From contig NZ_JBHTDD010000013.1 of the NCBI RefSeq assembly GCF_042666615.1, forward strand, positions 124,001 through 188,000: a DNA stretch of 64,000 bases. Reading direction: 5' to 3'. A program made the position numbers and the translations under genes. Origin of the DNA: KBS50 sp042666615 (GTDB lineage: Bacteria; Actinomycetota; Actinomycetes; Mycobacteriales; Micromonosporaceae). Below are positions 14,590-22,793 of the stretch, in pieces; the first letter of the stretch is position 1; every line of letters begins with the position of its first letter. The notes under the pieces were generated by a model. The model was not told the origin of the DNA, did no database searches, and was given only the letters and a program-made list of their open reading frames with translations.

Positions 14590-17562
14590 TTAGGCGTGCG
14601 GGAGGCGGAGCAGGGAGGTGTTGCCTACGGCCAGGGTGGTGGGGTTGTTGCCGATCGCCGACCAGACCTCGACCCGCACGGTGCCGCCGTCGAGGTCACC
14701 GAGCACGCCGGTGGCCGAGAGCAGCCCGGCCTGCTGCGTGTAGTGCTCGTAGCCGGGGATCGGGTCGGTGGCGAAGTAGCGGTACGTCTCCACCCGCTCC
14801 CAGGTCCCGTTGCCGCTCAGGTCGTAGGAGACCCGCACCTGCACCCCGTTGCCGACCGCCGTGCCCGCGTCCAGGTGCAGGTCGAAGGTGGTCTGGCCGC
14901 CCTGATACCCCATGTCGAGGCCGGTTGCCGTGAACACCTCGGGGTTGGTCGGCGTACCGTCATGGTTGCCGTTCGCGGCCGCGACGGTGACGGTGCCGGC
15001 GCTGCCGGCCGCTCCGAGCCCGCCGCCGGGCAGCAGGTGCCGGACCGGGTCGCCCGGCGGGTCGGTCGGATCCGGGTCCGTCGGGTCCGGGTCAGGGTCC
15101 GTCGGATCGGGATCCGGGTCCGTCGGGTCGGGGTCCGGGTCGGTGCCGCCGCCCGCGTTTCCACCGCTCCAGGTGTACGCCCCGGTGGTGGCGGTCTTAC
15201 CGGCCGGCACGGTCAGCGTGGTGCCGGTCGAGAAGGTGACGGTAATCGGCGTACCGGTGATGTTGGACGCCACGTAGGTGCGGGCGCCGTCGCGGGTGAA
15301 GACGGCCGACAGTGGATGGTTGGCCGTGACGCCGGTGTCGACGGTGCCGAGGGCCGCGAGGTTGCGGATCCAGTGGAACGTGTGCGCGCGGCTCTCCCCC
15401 TCCTCGGGGGTGTATCCGGGATTGGCGCGGAGGTTCGCCAGCGCCGCGTCGCCATCGCCCAGCGCCTGGAACTGCCAGAGGATGTCCTGCCACACGGTGG
15501 GCGGGCCGCCGTTGTTGCGGACCAGCTCGGCGTAGTTGGTGCGCACGTACCCCGGGTGGTAGCCGAGGTAGAGGTGCCCACCGGTGACCGGGAGCAGGTT
15601 GATGCCCTGGATCATTTCCGGCTCGGCGCTGAACCAGGTGGCGTACGCGCCGCCGTCACCCCAGACCATGCCCACCGTGGCGTGGCCGAACGCTGTGGGG
15701 AAGTTCTCGTCGCTGACGTCGAACCAGTACTCCTGGATGGCCGCGGCCTGCGTGGTGTAGATGAAGATCCCCGCGTCGCGGACGGCGGTGTTACCGGTGA
15801 CCTGCCCCCACTGGATGAGCGCGGTGGCGAAGTTCATCCCCTCGGACGAGGACTCCTGGTTGTTCCCGGCCCCGAACGAGCCGTGCCCGGAGGCCCAGTC
15901 GTGGCCGGCGTAGATGTCGAAGTCCCGCAGGTACGGGAACCGGCCGTCGGTGCGGTCGTAGTTGTTGGCGTCCCGGATGAGCAGGTCGACCATGCCGCCG
16001 TACTGGTTGGTCGCCGCCCAGCCCGGGTCGAACTTGGCAAGCGTCGCCGCGGCGGCGATGAAGTAGCCGTAATGGAAGTGGTGGTCGTTCAGCTCCTGGT
16101 CGGATCCATAGGAGGCCGGGTAACCGATGAGCGTGCCCCAGTTGGCGTCGTAGTAGAAGATCCGGGCGGCCTCGCCGGGTGCGGCCGTGAACCAGTCGGT
16201 GAGCGTGCCGCGGATGGCGGCCAGCGCGCCGTCCCGGGTGGTGGTGTCGCCGACCAGGTCGGCGACCTCGGCGAGCCGGGCGGCGCGGCCGAGGCCCTTG
16301 CCCGTCCAGTACGTGTCGCCGCCGCGCTGGTCCATCGGGTTGCCCCGGGTGGCGGCCAGGTGGTCACGGAGGGTGGCCAGGTCGGCGCCGGCCCCGGTGG
16401 CGACGGCCGGCAGTTCGGGCAGTACGCCGTGGAACCGCATCGAGGTGGTGAACCGGTCGACACCGGTGAGCACCCGCATCCGTCCGCGCGCGGACGGGTA
16501 CGTCTCGGCGAGCGGGGTGGCGCCGGTCAGCGACTTCCACTGGTGCGGGTAGAGGGCGGTCACGGTCTGTGTGGCTGTGCCCTCCCGGGCGACGGTGGTG
16601 AACGCGTACGTGGTGGTCAGCGCGCTCGTCGCGGGCTGGTACGCGTAGCCGACCCGGGTGCCGGTGACGTGCGCGTGCGCGTACCGGCCATAGCTGGTCG
16701 CCAGGTTGACGCGTTCGGTGTCACCGCCGGAGGCGGGCAGCAACGCCACGGAGAAATAGCCCCTGCCGGCCAGCGTGGAGGTGATCCGGCCACCGCTGAC
16801 GGTCCAGCTGGCACCGGTCGGGGCGTAACCGACGTAGTCGTGGCCGGCGACCGTGAACCCGATTGTGGAACCGGTGTTGGCCCAGATCCGTGGCGTACCG
16901 GTAGCGCTGATCTGGGCGGCACCGCCGGTGGCCTGGAAATACGCGAACGGTAGGCCGTGGCCGATGGTGGCGCGCAGGGTACGGGTGCCGTCGCTCCAGT
17001 GCGGGCTGACCGTCCAGTCGCTCCACCCGTCGACCTTCACGGTCGGGGCGGCCAGCCCGGCGACGCCAACCCGGATGTCCTCGGCGTACGGGTAGTGGTA
17101 CTCCCCTACGCCGGTGGAGGTGCCGGTGATGACGGGTGTGGAGGTGGCGGAGAAGCCCAGGCCGTCGCCGAAAGTGTCGTAGGACAGCGGGTGAGCGTGC
17201 AACGGTTCGCTGTACGCGCAGTCCGTGCGCTTCCACAGCAGCGACGACCACCAGTCGTTGGTGGGGACGGGACCGGTCGGGGCGTTGGCCGTGACGTACT
17301 GCCGGGGGTTTGTCGACTGCTGGCCGCAGCCGGCGGGCAGCGGACCCACCGGGGTGGTCGTGTAGCTGCCGGCGCCGACCGGCGCCGCCTGCGCGGGTGG
17401 GCCGGTGACCAGGGTCAGTCCGGCGACCAGCAGCACCAGCGCGGTGCCGGCGGCGAACAGCGCGGTGGCACGCTCACGCGCCAACGCGACGCCGCGGACG
17501 CGGTTCGGGGAAGCGGCGGCACGCGCCGGCGCGGGGTGCCGGGGGTAGGGGGTCGGTCTCAT
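14590..17562 (-). CDS. Secreted GH81 endo-beta-1,3-glucanase with C-terminal glucan-binding module
   Basis: 990 residues. A long Tat/Sec-like signal (basic N-terminus, ATALFAAGTALVLLVAG, cleavage near AQA-AP at about 59) is followed by a GH81 catalytic domain (about 80-780). GH81 blocks are visible: VPTNDWWSSLLW, HHFHYGYFIAAAA, GNNQESSSEGMNF with the catalytic Glu pair, and GMVWGDGGAYATWFS. A Pro-Asp-Thr linker (DPDPDPTDPDPDPT repeats) then leads to a beta-sandwich of about 150 residues (TATGLDMGYQGGQTTFDLHL..SYDLSGNGTWERVETYRYF), resembling glucan-binding CBM56. It cleaves internal beta-1,3 linkages of laminarin or fungal glucan outside the cell. A LacI-type operator lies 69 bp upstream. Confidence 0.93.
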   Translation of the reverse strand: MRPTPYPRHPAPARAAASPNRVRGVALARERATALFAAGTALVLLVAGLTLVTGPPAQAAPVGAGSYTTTPVGPLPAGCGQQSTNPRQYVTANAPTGPVPTNDWWSSLLWKRTDCAYSEPLHAHPLSYDTFGDGLGFSATSTPVITGTSTGVGEYHYPYAEDIRVGVAGLAAPTVKVDGWSDWTVSPHWSDGTRTLRATIGHGLPFAYFQATGGAAQISATGTPRIWANTGSTIGFTVAGHDYVGYAPTGASWTVSGGRITSTLAGRGYFSVALLPASGGDTERVNLATSYGRYAHAHVTGTRVGYAYQPATSALTTTYAFTTVAREGTATQTVTALYPHQWKSLTGATPLAETYPSARGRMRVLTGVDRFTTSMRFHGVLPELPAVATGAGADLATLRDHLAATRGNPMDQRGGDTYWTGKGLGRAARLAEVADLVGDTTTRDGALAAIRGTLTDWFTAAPGEAARIFYYDANWGTLIGYPASYGSDQELNDHHFHYGYFIAAAATLAKFDPGWAATNQYGGMVDLLIRDANNYDRTDGRFPYLRDFDIYAGHDWASGHGSFGAGNNQESSSEGMNFATALIQWGQVTGNTAVRDAGIFIYTTQAAAIQEYWFDVSDENFPTAFGHATVGMVWGDGGAYATWFSAEPEMIQGINLLPVTGGHLYLGYHPGYVRTNYAELVRNNGGPPTVWQDILWQFQALGDGDAALANLRANPGYTPEEGESRAHTFHWIRNLAALGTVDTGVTANHPLSAVFTRDGARTYVASNITGTPITVTFSTGTTLTVPAGKTATTGAYTWSGGNAGGGTDPDPDPTDPDPDPTDPDPDPTDPDPTDPPGDPVRHLLPGGGLGAAGSAGTVTVAAANGNHDGTPTNPEVFTATGLDMGYQGGQTTFDLHLDAGTAVGNGVQVRVSYDLSGNGTWERVETYRYFATDPIPGYEHYTQQAGLLSATGVLGDLDGGTVRVEVWSAIGNNPTTLAVGNTSLLRLPHA

Positions 17563-17631
17563 GATGCCTCCGTGGCGGCGGATCCCGAGGCGGCTGCGCC
17601 GGGGCGCCGGGTCGAGGTTCAGGGCGGCTGT

Positions 17632-17643
17632 GAGAGCGCTCTC
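17632..17643. promoter_or_regulatory. LacI-type operator upstream of GH81 gene
   Basis: GAGAGCGCTCTC, embedded in TGAGAGCGCTCTCTCA. The same palindrome is found at 19181-19192 and, with one change, at 19234-19245 before the sugar transporter genes. The LacI-family gene between them is the obvious binder. Confidence 0.85.
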
Positions 17644-17723
17644 TCAGCGAGAAGTACCGGCAGCGTAACCACGAGTTCGGGCGTCGTCAATATTTCCGCG
17701 GTGTTGCCGGACCCCGCCCATGG

Positions 17724-17801
17724 CCCGCGATCTTGCTTTTGTGGCTGCGAGAAAAGGGTCAATAGCCCACAGAACGGCAGCCCAAAACGCAAGATCGCGG
17801 G
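17724..17801. repeat. Long palindromic element, family A copy 2
   Basis: CCCGCGATCTTGCTTTT (17724-17740) pairs with AAAACGCAAGATCGCGGG (17784-17801), one bulge. The outer 12 nt and the AAAGG-G-AAT-GCC centre resemble the element at 14490. It lies 22 bp after the LacI gene stop and before the GH81 promoter, i.e. between two tandem minus-strand genes, and should terminate the LacI transcript. Confidence 0.75.
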
Positions 17802-17822
17802 AGGGAGAAGAGGGGGCGGGGG

Positions 17823-18833
17823 TCAGGCGGAGTCGCGGCGGATCAGCTCGGTGTCCAGGACGACTACCGGCTCGACTGGCTCGCCGGACACCAGCCGGAG
17901 CACCTGCTCGGCCATCCGCCGGCCCATCTCCACGATCGGTTGCCGCACGGTGGTCAGCGGCGGATCGGTGAACTGCGCCATCTCGATGTCGTCGAAGCCG
18001 ATCACCGCGACGTCCTCCGGCACCCGGCGTCCCGCCTCGCGTAACGTCCGCAGGGCACCGTGCGCCATCAGGTCGGACGCGACGAAGACGGCGTCCAGAT
18101 GCGGGTCGTCGGCCAGCAACTGGCGCATCGCCGCCGCACCCGAGGCCCGGGTGAAGTCGCCCACCGCGACGATCGACCGGCGATCGGAGTCGTCAAGCGC
18201 GGTGCGGTACGCCGCCAGCCGCTCGATGCCGGCGACCATGTCCTGCGGTCCGGCAATGGTGGCGATCCGGCGCCGGCCGCTGCGCAGCAGGTAGCGGATC
18301 GCCGCGGTGACGCCGCCGGTCTGGTCGACATCGACGTACGGAAGGCTCGCTCGGGCGAGCGGGCGGCCACCGCAGATCACCGGGAGGCGGTGCCGTGCCA
18401 GGGCGGCGGGCAGCGGATCCGCGCCGTGCATGGAGGCGATGAGGACACCGTCGACGTGCCCGCCCGTGGTGTACCGCTCGATCCGCTCGTGTCCGGCGTC
18501 CGAATGGGCCATCAGCAGGACAAGTTGCTTGTCGGCGTCCTCGAGCACCTGGCTGACCCCGAAGATGATCCCGGGGAAGTACTGGTCGTCGGAGAAAACC
18601 CGGTTGGCCTGCTCGGTGAAGACCAGTGCGATGGAGTCGGTCCGCTGGGTGACGAGTGTTCGGGCGGCCTGGTTCGGGACGTACCCCATCTCCTCGACCG
18701 CCCGCCGAACCCTGGCCTGGATCTCCTCCGCCACCTTCGGCGAGCCGTTGACCACGCGGGACACCGTGGCCCGGGAGACGCCGGCGCGCCGCGCCACGGC
18801 CTCCAACGTCGGCCGTCCGCCCGCGGTGGTCAT
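17823..18833 (-). CDS. LacI family repressor of the beta-glucan locus
   Basis: 336 residues from ATG 18833, the usual LacI length. The N-terminal HTH reads PTLEAVARRAGVSRATVSRVVNG, followed by the hinge VPNQAARTLVTQRT. A periplasmic-binding-protein-like effector domain ends in the conserved VAVIGFDDIEMAQFTDPPLTTVRQP. It sits between the GH81 gene and the transporter operon, each preceded by GAGAGCGCTCTC-type palindromes. I infer that a laminari-oligosaccharide or glucose disaccharide is the inducer. An upstream in-frame ATG (18934) would add an Arg-rich extension and is less likely. Confidence 0.92.
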   Translation of the reverse strand: MTTAGGRPTLEAVARRAGVSRATVSRVVNGSPKVAEEIQARVRRAVEEMGYVPNQAARTLVTQRTDSIALVFTEQANRVFSDDQYFPGIIFGVSQVLEDADKQLVLLMAHSDAGHERIERYTTGGHVDGVLIASMHGADPLPAALARHRLPVICGGRPLARASLPYVDVDQTGGVTAAIRYLLRSGRRRIATIAGPQDMVAGIERLAAYRTALDDSDRRSIVAVGDFTRASGAAAMRQLLADDPHLDAVFVASDLMAHGALRTLREAGRRVPEDVAVIGFDDIEMAQFTDPPLTTVRQPIVEMGRRMAEQVLRLVSGEPVEPVVVLDTELIRRDSA

Positions 18834-19180
18834 CGGCCGACCGGCATGGACGCCGGCACGGCTGGCGCCGCGGACACCGGCCCGAACGGATACCGGCCGC
18901 TGTCTCGGGTCACGGGCCACCTCCACCGCCATCGTATCCACGGGCCCAACCCGCGATTTCTCCACCACCGGCCTGACGATCAGGGAGTTTGCCGGAGCTG
19001 ATAAGCGTGCGACCCGCACGCCGGTCGGGCTGGGCCGCACGCCGGCCCCGGGTCCGCCGGGCGGACGTCGAGGCGACCCGACCCGCCCCGACGCTGTCCC
19101 CGGCCAAGCAGGCACTGCTGTCGGCGGCGCACTCCCGACCACCTGTCGACGCGCACCAGCGTACCCGAAAACCCCAATCT
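18834..19180. other. Intergenic region, LacI to transporter operon
   Basis: About 350 bp without a convincing gene. The frames that are open on both strands are Arg/Pro-rich shadows. I see no hairpin or repeat in this part; the LacI promoter must lie here. Confidence 0.4.
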
Positions 19181-19245
19181 GAGAGCGCTCTCTTGACAGC
19201 AGACCGCGCTTGCGGTGACGCTAAGACAGCATTGAGAACGCTCTC
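19181..19245 (+). promoter_or_regulatory. Transporter operon promoter with two LacI operators
   Basis: GAGAGCGCTCTC (19181-19192) abuts a consensus -35 TTGACA (19193-19198). A second site, GAGAACGCTCTC, is at 19234-19245. Their centres are 53 bp apart, about five helical turns, so repressor dimers would sit on the same face of the DNA. The first would block the -35, the second the early transcribed region. Confidence 0.75.
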
Positions 19246-19267
19246 CCGTCTGGACCGGGCACGGGAT

Positions 19268-19315
19268 GACCGGGCTCGCGACCGGGCTCGCGACCGGGCT
19301 GGCGACCGGGCTCAG
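19268..19315 (+). repeat. 12-bp tandem repeat, four units, in operon leader
   Basis: Four consecutive units of GACCGGGCTCGC (the third and fourth with one to three changes) lie in the untranslated leader before the binding-protein gene. They could form alternative GC-rich stems; otherwise slippage expansion. Confidence 0.7.
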
Positions 19316-19393
19316 CCCACGCCCCGCGCCACCCGGCGCGACCGACCGCCATCCAGCAGACCGATCGACGTGACCTGAGAGGGGTCCGAATTC

Positions 19394-20692
19394 ATGAGAG
19401 TCCGTCCCCGCCGCTGGGCCGCGGCCGCGCTAGCGGCCACCGTGGCCCTTACCGGCATTTCCGCCTGCGGCGACGAGTCAGCCGGCGACGGCACCATCAC
19501 GCTGACCGTCGACGTGTTCAGCCAGTTCGGTTACCAGGATCTGTACCAGCAGTACATGGCCGACCACCCGAACATCAAGATCGTGGAGCGGGGCACCGGC
19601 ACGAACCTCGACGAGTACTCCCCCAAACTGACCCAGTGGCTGGCCGCCGGCTCGGGAGCCGGAGACGTCGTCGCCATCGAGGAGGGTCTGCTTGTCGAAT
19701 ACCGGGCCAACCCCGGCAACTTCGTCAACCTGTTCGACCACGGCGCCGGTGACCTCAAGGGCAACTACCTGGACTGGCGGTGGAACCAGGGGCTCGCCGA
19801 GGACGGCAAATACCTGATGGGGCTCGGCACCGACGTCGGCGGCATGGCGATGTGCTACCGCAAGGACCTTTTCGAGAAGGCCGGGCTGCCCACCGACCGG
19901 GCTGAGGTGTCGAAACTCTGGCCGACCTGGGAGGCGTACATCGAGACCGGGAAGAAGTTCGCCGCCGCCAACACCGGGGCCAGCTTCCTCGACGCGGCCA
20001 CCAACACGTTCAACACCATCCTGCTGCAGACCGCCGGCAACAGCACCGGCTACAGCTACTACGACACCTCCGACAACCTGGTGGTGGACAGCAACCCGGC
20101 GGTCCGGGAGGCGTACGACACCACTGTGAAGATCATCGACAGCAAGCTGTCCGGCGCCTTCGGGGCCTGGTCGAACGAGTGGGTCGCCGCCTTCAAGCAG
20201 GCCAAGTTCGCCACCATCGCCTGCCCGGCCTGGATGACCGGCGTCATCGAGGGCAACGCGGGCCCGGAGGCGAAGGGCAAGTGGGACATCGCCAGCGTGC
20301 CCGGCAACGGCGGCAACTGGGGCGGCTCGGTGCTCGCGGTGCCGAAGCAGAGCAAGCACAAGAAGGAGGCCATCGAGCTGCTCAAGTTCCTGACCAGCCC
20401 CGAGGGCCAGATCGGCGCCTTCAAGTCCAAGGGCAACCTGCCGTCCTCGCCGCAGGCGCTCGACGACCCGGCCGTGAAGGACGCCACCAACCCGTACTTC
20501 AGCGACGCCCCCGTCGGTCAGATCTTCGGCGCCGGCGCCAGGAGTCTCAAGCCGGTCTACATGGGACCGAAGAACCAGGCCGTCCGCACCGAGGTGGAGA
20601 ACGCGGTCCGCACCGTCGAACTCGGCCAGCGCAGTCCCGCCGACGGCTGGACCGACGCGGTCAACAAGGCGAAGTCCGCCGCGCAGAAGTAG
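19394..20692 (+). CDS. Sugar ABC transporter substrate-binding lipoprotein
   Basis: 432 residues. Lipoprotein signal with lipobox LTGISAC (Cys about 24) and then an extracellular-solute-binding family 1 fold: DVFSQFGYQDLYQQYMADHP, GDVVAIEEG, WTDAVNKAKSAAQK end. It captures oligosaccharides at the outer membrane face and delivers them to the two permeases encoded next. No ATPase gene is included, which is normal in actinomycetes where MsiK serves many sugar importers. Context (GH81, GH1, LacI) suggests beta-1,3-gluco-oligosaccharides as substrate. Confidence 0.92.
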   Translation: MRVRPRRWAAAALAATVALTGISACGDESAGDGTITLTVDVFSQFGYQDLYQQYMADHPNIKIVERGTGTNLDEYSPKLTQWLAAGSGAGDVVAIEEGLLVEYRANPGNFVNLFDHGAGDLKGNYLDWRWNQGLAEDGKYLMGLGTDVGGMAMCYRKDLFEKAGLPTDRAEVSKLWPTWEAYIETGKKFAAANTGASFLDAATNTFNTILLQTAGNSTGYSYYDTSDNLVVDSNPAVREAYDTTVKIIDSKLSGAFGAWSNEWVAAFKQAKFATIACPAWMTGVIEGNAGPEAKGKWDIASVPGNGGNWGGSVLAVPKQSKHKKEAIELLKFLTSPEGQIGAFKSKGNLPSSPQALDDPAVKDATNPYFSDAPVGQIFGAGARSLKPVYMGPKNQAVRTEVENAVRTVELGQRSPADGWTDAVNKAKSAAQK

Positions 20693-20699
20693 CAAACCT

Positions 20700-20729
20700 C
20701 CCCGGTCCCGGCTCCGGTCGGGACCGGGG
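20700..20729 (+). terminator. Intra-operon stem-loop after binding-protein gene
   Basis: CCCCGGTCCCG and CGGGACCGGGG form a perfect 11-bp stem with an 8-nt loop, 8 nt after the stop. Such hairpins after binding-protein genes commonly give partial termination or 3' protection so that the binding protein is made in excess of the permeases. Confidence 0.65.
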
Positions 20730-20762
20730 GCCCGGCCCTCCACTTCTCCCGCAAGGAGCCCG

Positions 20763-21782
20763 ATGAGTCTCCAGGTCGACACCAGCCCCCGCCGGCCCGG
20801 GCCGGCGGGCGGCCCGGGCGCCCGCGCCGGCCGCGCGGCCGGTGCTCCGCCACCGCCGCGCCGGCTCGCGCCGTGGACCAACCGGTTCGACAACCGATAC
20901 GCCCCGTACCTCTACATTGCCCCGTTTTTCCTGCTCTTCGCGGTATTCGGGCTCTATCCGCTCGGATACACCGCCTGGGTCTCGCTGCACGACTGGGACC
21001 TGATGGCCGCCGACCATCCGTTCGTCGGGTTCGCGAACTACACCGCCGTGCTGGGCGACGGCGACTTCTGGAACGCCGTGGTGAACACCCTCGGCATCTT
21101 CGTCATCTCCACCGTTCCGCAACTCCTGCTGGCACTGTGGGTGGCAAACCTGCTCAACCGGGGCCTGCGGGCGCGTACGTCGTTCCGGATGGGCGTCGTC
21201 ATCCCCAACATCACCTCGACCGCGGCGGTGGCGATCGTCTTCGGCCAGTTGTTCAGCCGCGACTTCGGCCTGGTGAACTGGGTGCTCGGCCTGGTCGGCG
21301 TCGGTCCGGTCGACTGGCACGCCAACCGGATCGGCTCCTGGATCGCCATCTCCACGATGGTGGACTGGCGGTGGACCGGCTACAACGCGCTGATCTTCCT
21401 GGCCGCCATGCAGGCCATCCCCCGCCACCTGTACGAGTCGGCGGCGCTCGACGGGGCGCGTCCGGCGCGCCAGTTCTGGTCGATCACCGTGCCGCTGCTC
21501 CGCCCGACGATCATCTTCTGCACGGTCATCTCCACCATCGGCGGGCTGCAACTGTTCACCGAACCGCTGCTGTTCAACTCGGGCGTCAACCCGATCCGCG
21601 GCGGACCGACCCGGGAATCGCAGACCATCACCATGTACATGTTCGAGAACGCATTCGCGCCGCACTTCAACTTCGGCTACGGCTCGGCCATCGCCTGGCT
21701 GCTGTTCCTGCTGATCATCGTCGTGGCCATCGTCAATGTGGCACTCATCCGTCGGACCGGCGGCGCCAAGGGAGGACAGTGA
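20763..21782 (+). CDS. Sugar ABC transporter permease 1
   Basis: 339 residues. A Pro/Arg-rich cytoplasmic N-terminus of about 45 residues precedes six transmembrane helices. The permease EAA loop is visible as YESAALDGARPARQFWSITVPLLRP. Belongs to the MalF-like carbohydrate family. ATG 20763 follows AAGGAG. It forms the membrane channel with the product of the next gene, which begins 1 nt after its stop. Confidence 0.93.
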   Translation: MSLQVDTSPRRPGPAGGPGARAGRAAGAPPPPRRLAPWTNRFDNRYAPYLYIAPFFLLFAVFGLYPLGYTAWVSLHDWDLMAADHPFVGFANYTAVLGDGDFWNAVVNTLGIFVISTVPQLLLALWVANLLNRGLRARTSFRMGVVIPNITSTAAVAIVFGQLFSRDFGLVNWVLGLVGVGPVDWHANRIGSWIAISTMVDWRWTGYNALIFLAAMQAIPRHLYESAALDGARPARQFWSITVPLLRPTIIFCTVISTIGGLQLFTEPLLFNSGVNPIRGGPTRESQTITMYMFENAFAPHFNFGYGSAIAWLLFLLIIVVAIVNVALIRRTGGAKGGQ

Positions 21783-21783
21783 C

Positions 21784-22683
21784 ATGGCGTACCCGATGAT
21801 GGCGCGGCGCGACGGGACGTCGCGCGCCGGCGGCCGTACCGGAGGCACCGGGTCCGGGTTGTGGAGCGCGAGTCGCCTCACCTACCTCACGCTGCTGCTG
21901 GCCTGCGCCCTGTCGATCTTCCCGATCTACTGGATGATCGTCGTGGCGACCCGCACGAACGACGCCATGGGACAGCTGCCGCCACCGTTGCTGCCCGGCA
22001 GCAACCTGCCCGAGAACGTGGCCCGGCTGTTCGCCAACACCGACGCGAACTTCCTCACCGGCCTGGTCAACTCCACAATCGTGGCGTCCTGCGTGACCGT
22101 CTCGGTGGTGCTGTTCTCCTCGCTCGCCGGGTTCGCGTTCGCGAAGCTACGCTTCCGCGGCCGCAACAAGCTGCTGCTGGTCATCATCGCCACGATGGCG
22201 GTGCCCACCCAGCTCGGCGTCATTCCGCTCTACATCCTGATGAGCAAGTTCGGCTGGACCGGCCAGCTCCAGGCGGTGATCGTGCCCTGCCTGGTCACCG
22301 GCTTCGGTGTCTTCCTCATGCGGCAGTACACCGCCGACGCCGTCGCCGACGAGCTGATCGAGGCCGCGAGGGTCGACGGATGCAGCTCGCTGCGGATCTA
22401 CCTGAACGTGGTGCTGCCCGCGCTGCGACCGGCCGCCGCCGTCCTCGGCCTGCTCACCTTCATGGCCACCTGGAACGACTTCATCTGGCCGTACGCCGTG
22501 CTCAACGACCCGGCCAACCCCACCGTGCAACTGTCCCTGCGTTCCCTGTCGAACGGCTACTACCAGGACATGTCCCAGATCTTCACCGGCACGGCCATCG
22601 CCACACTGCCGTTGCTGCTGGTCTTCGTCGCCTTCGGTCGGCAGATCATCGGCGGAATCATGGAAGGAGCCGTGAAGGCATGA
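21784..22683 (+). CDS. Sugar ABC transporter permease 2
   Basis: 299 residues, MalG-like permease with six helices and the EAA motif DELIEAARVDGCSSLRIYLNVVLPALRP. The end has the common C-terminus FVAFGRQIIGGIMEGAVKA. Its stop overlaps the proposed beta-glucosidase start (ATGA, 22680-22683), so import and hydrolysis are coupled. Confidence 0.93.
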   Translation: MAYPMMARRDGTSRAGGRTGGTGSGLWSASRLTYLTLLLACALSIFPIYWMIVVATRTNDAMGQLPPPLLPGSNLPENVARLFANTDANFLTGLVNSTIVASCVTVSVVLFSSLAGFAFAKLRFRGRNKLLLVIIATMAVPTQLGVIPLYILMSKFGWTGQLQAVIVPCLVTGFGVFLMRQYTADAVADELIEAARVDGCSSLRIYLNVVLPALRPAAAVLGLLTFMATWNDFIWPYAVLNDPANPTVQLSLRSLSNGYYQDMSQIFTGTAIATLPLLLVFVAFGRQIIGGIMEGAVKA

Positions 22684-22793
22684 GCGAACGCACCGAGCGA
22701 AGCGAGGGCCATGAGCGCATGCCCAGCCAGCACAGCATGAGCGAACGCACCGAGCGAAGCGAGGGCCATGAGCGCATGCCCAGCCGACACGGC
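22680..22793 (+). repeat. Tandem 57-bp repeat at start of beta-glucosidase gene
   Basis: Two head-to-tail 57-bp units (22680-22736 and 22737-22793) differ at only three positions near their ends. Each encodes a 19-residue peptide beginning MSERTERSEGHERMPS. The core GAGCGAACGCACCGAGCGAA is Micromonosporaceae-style interspersed repeat sequence (recalled, not searched). The unit length is a multiple of three, so the frame is kept. Confidence 0.9.
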
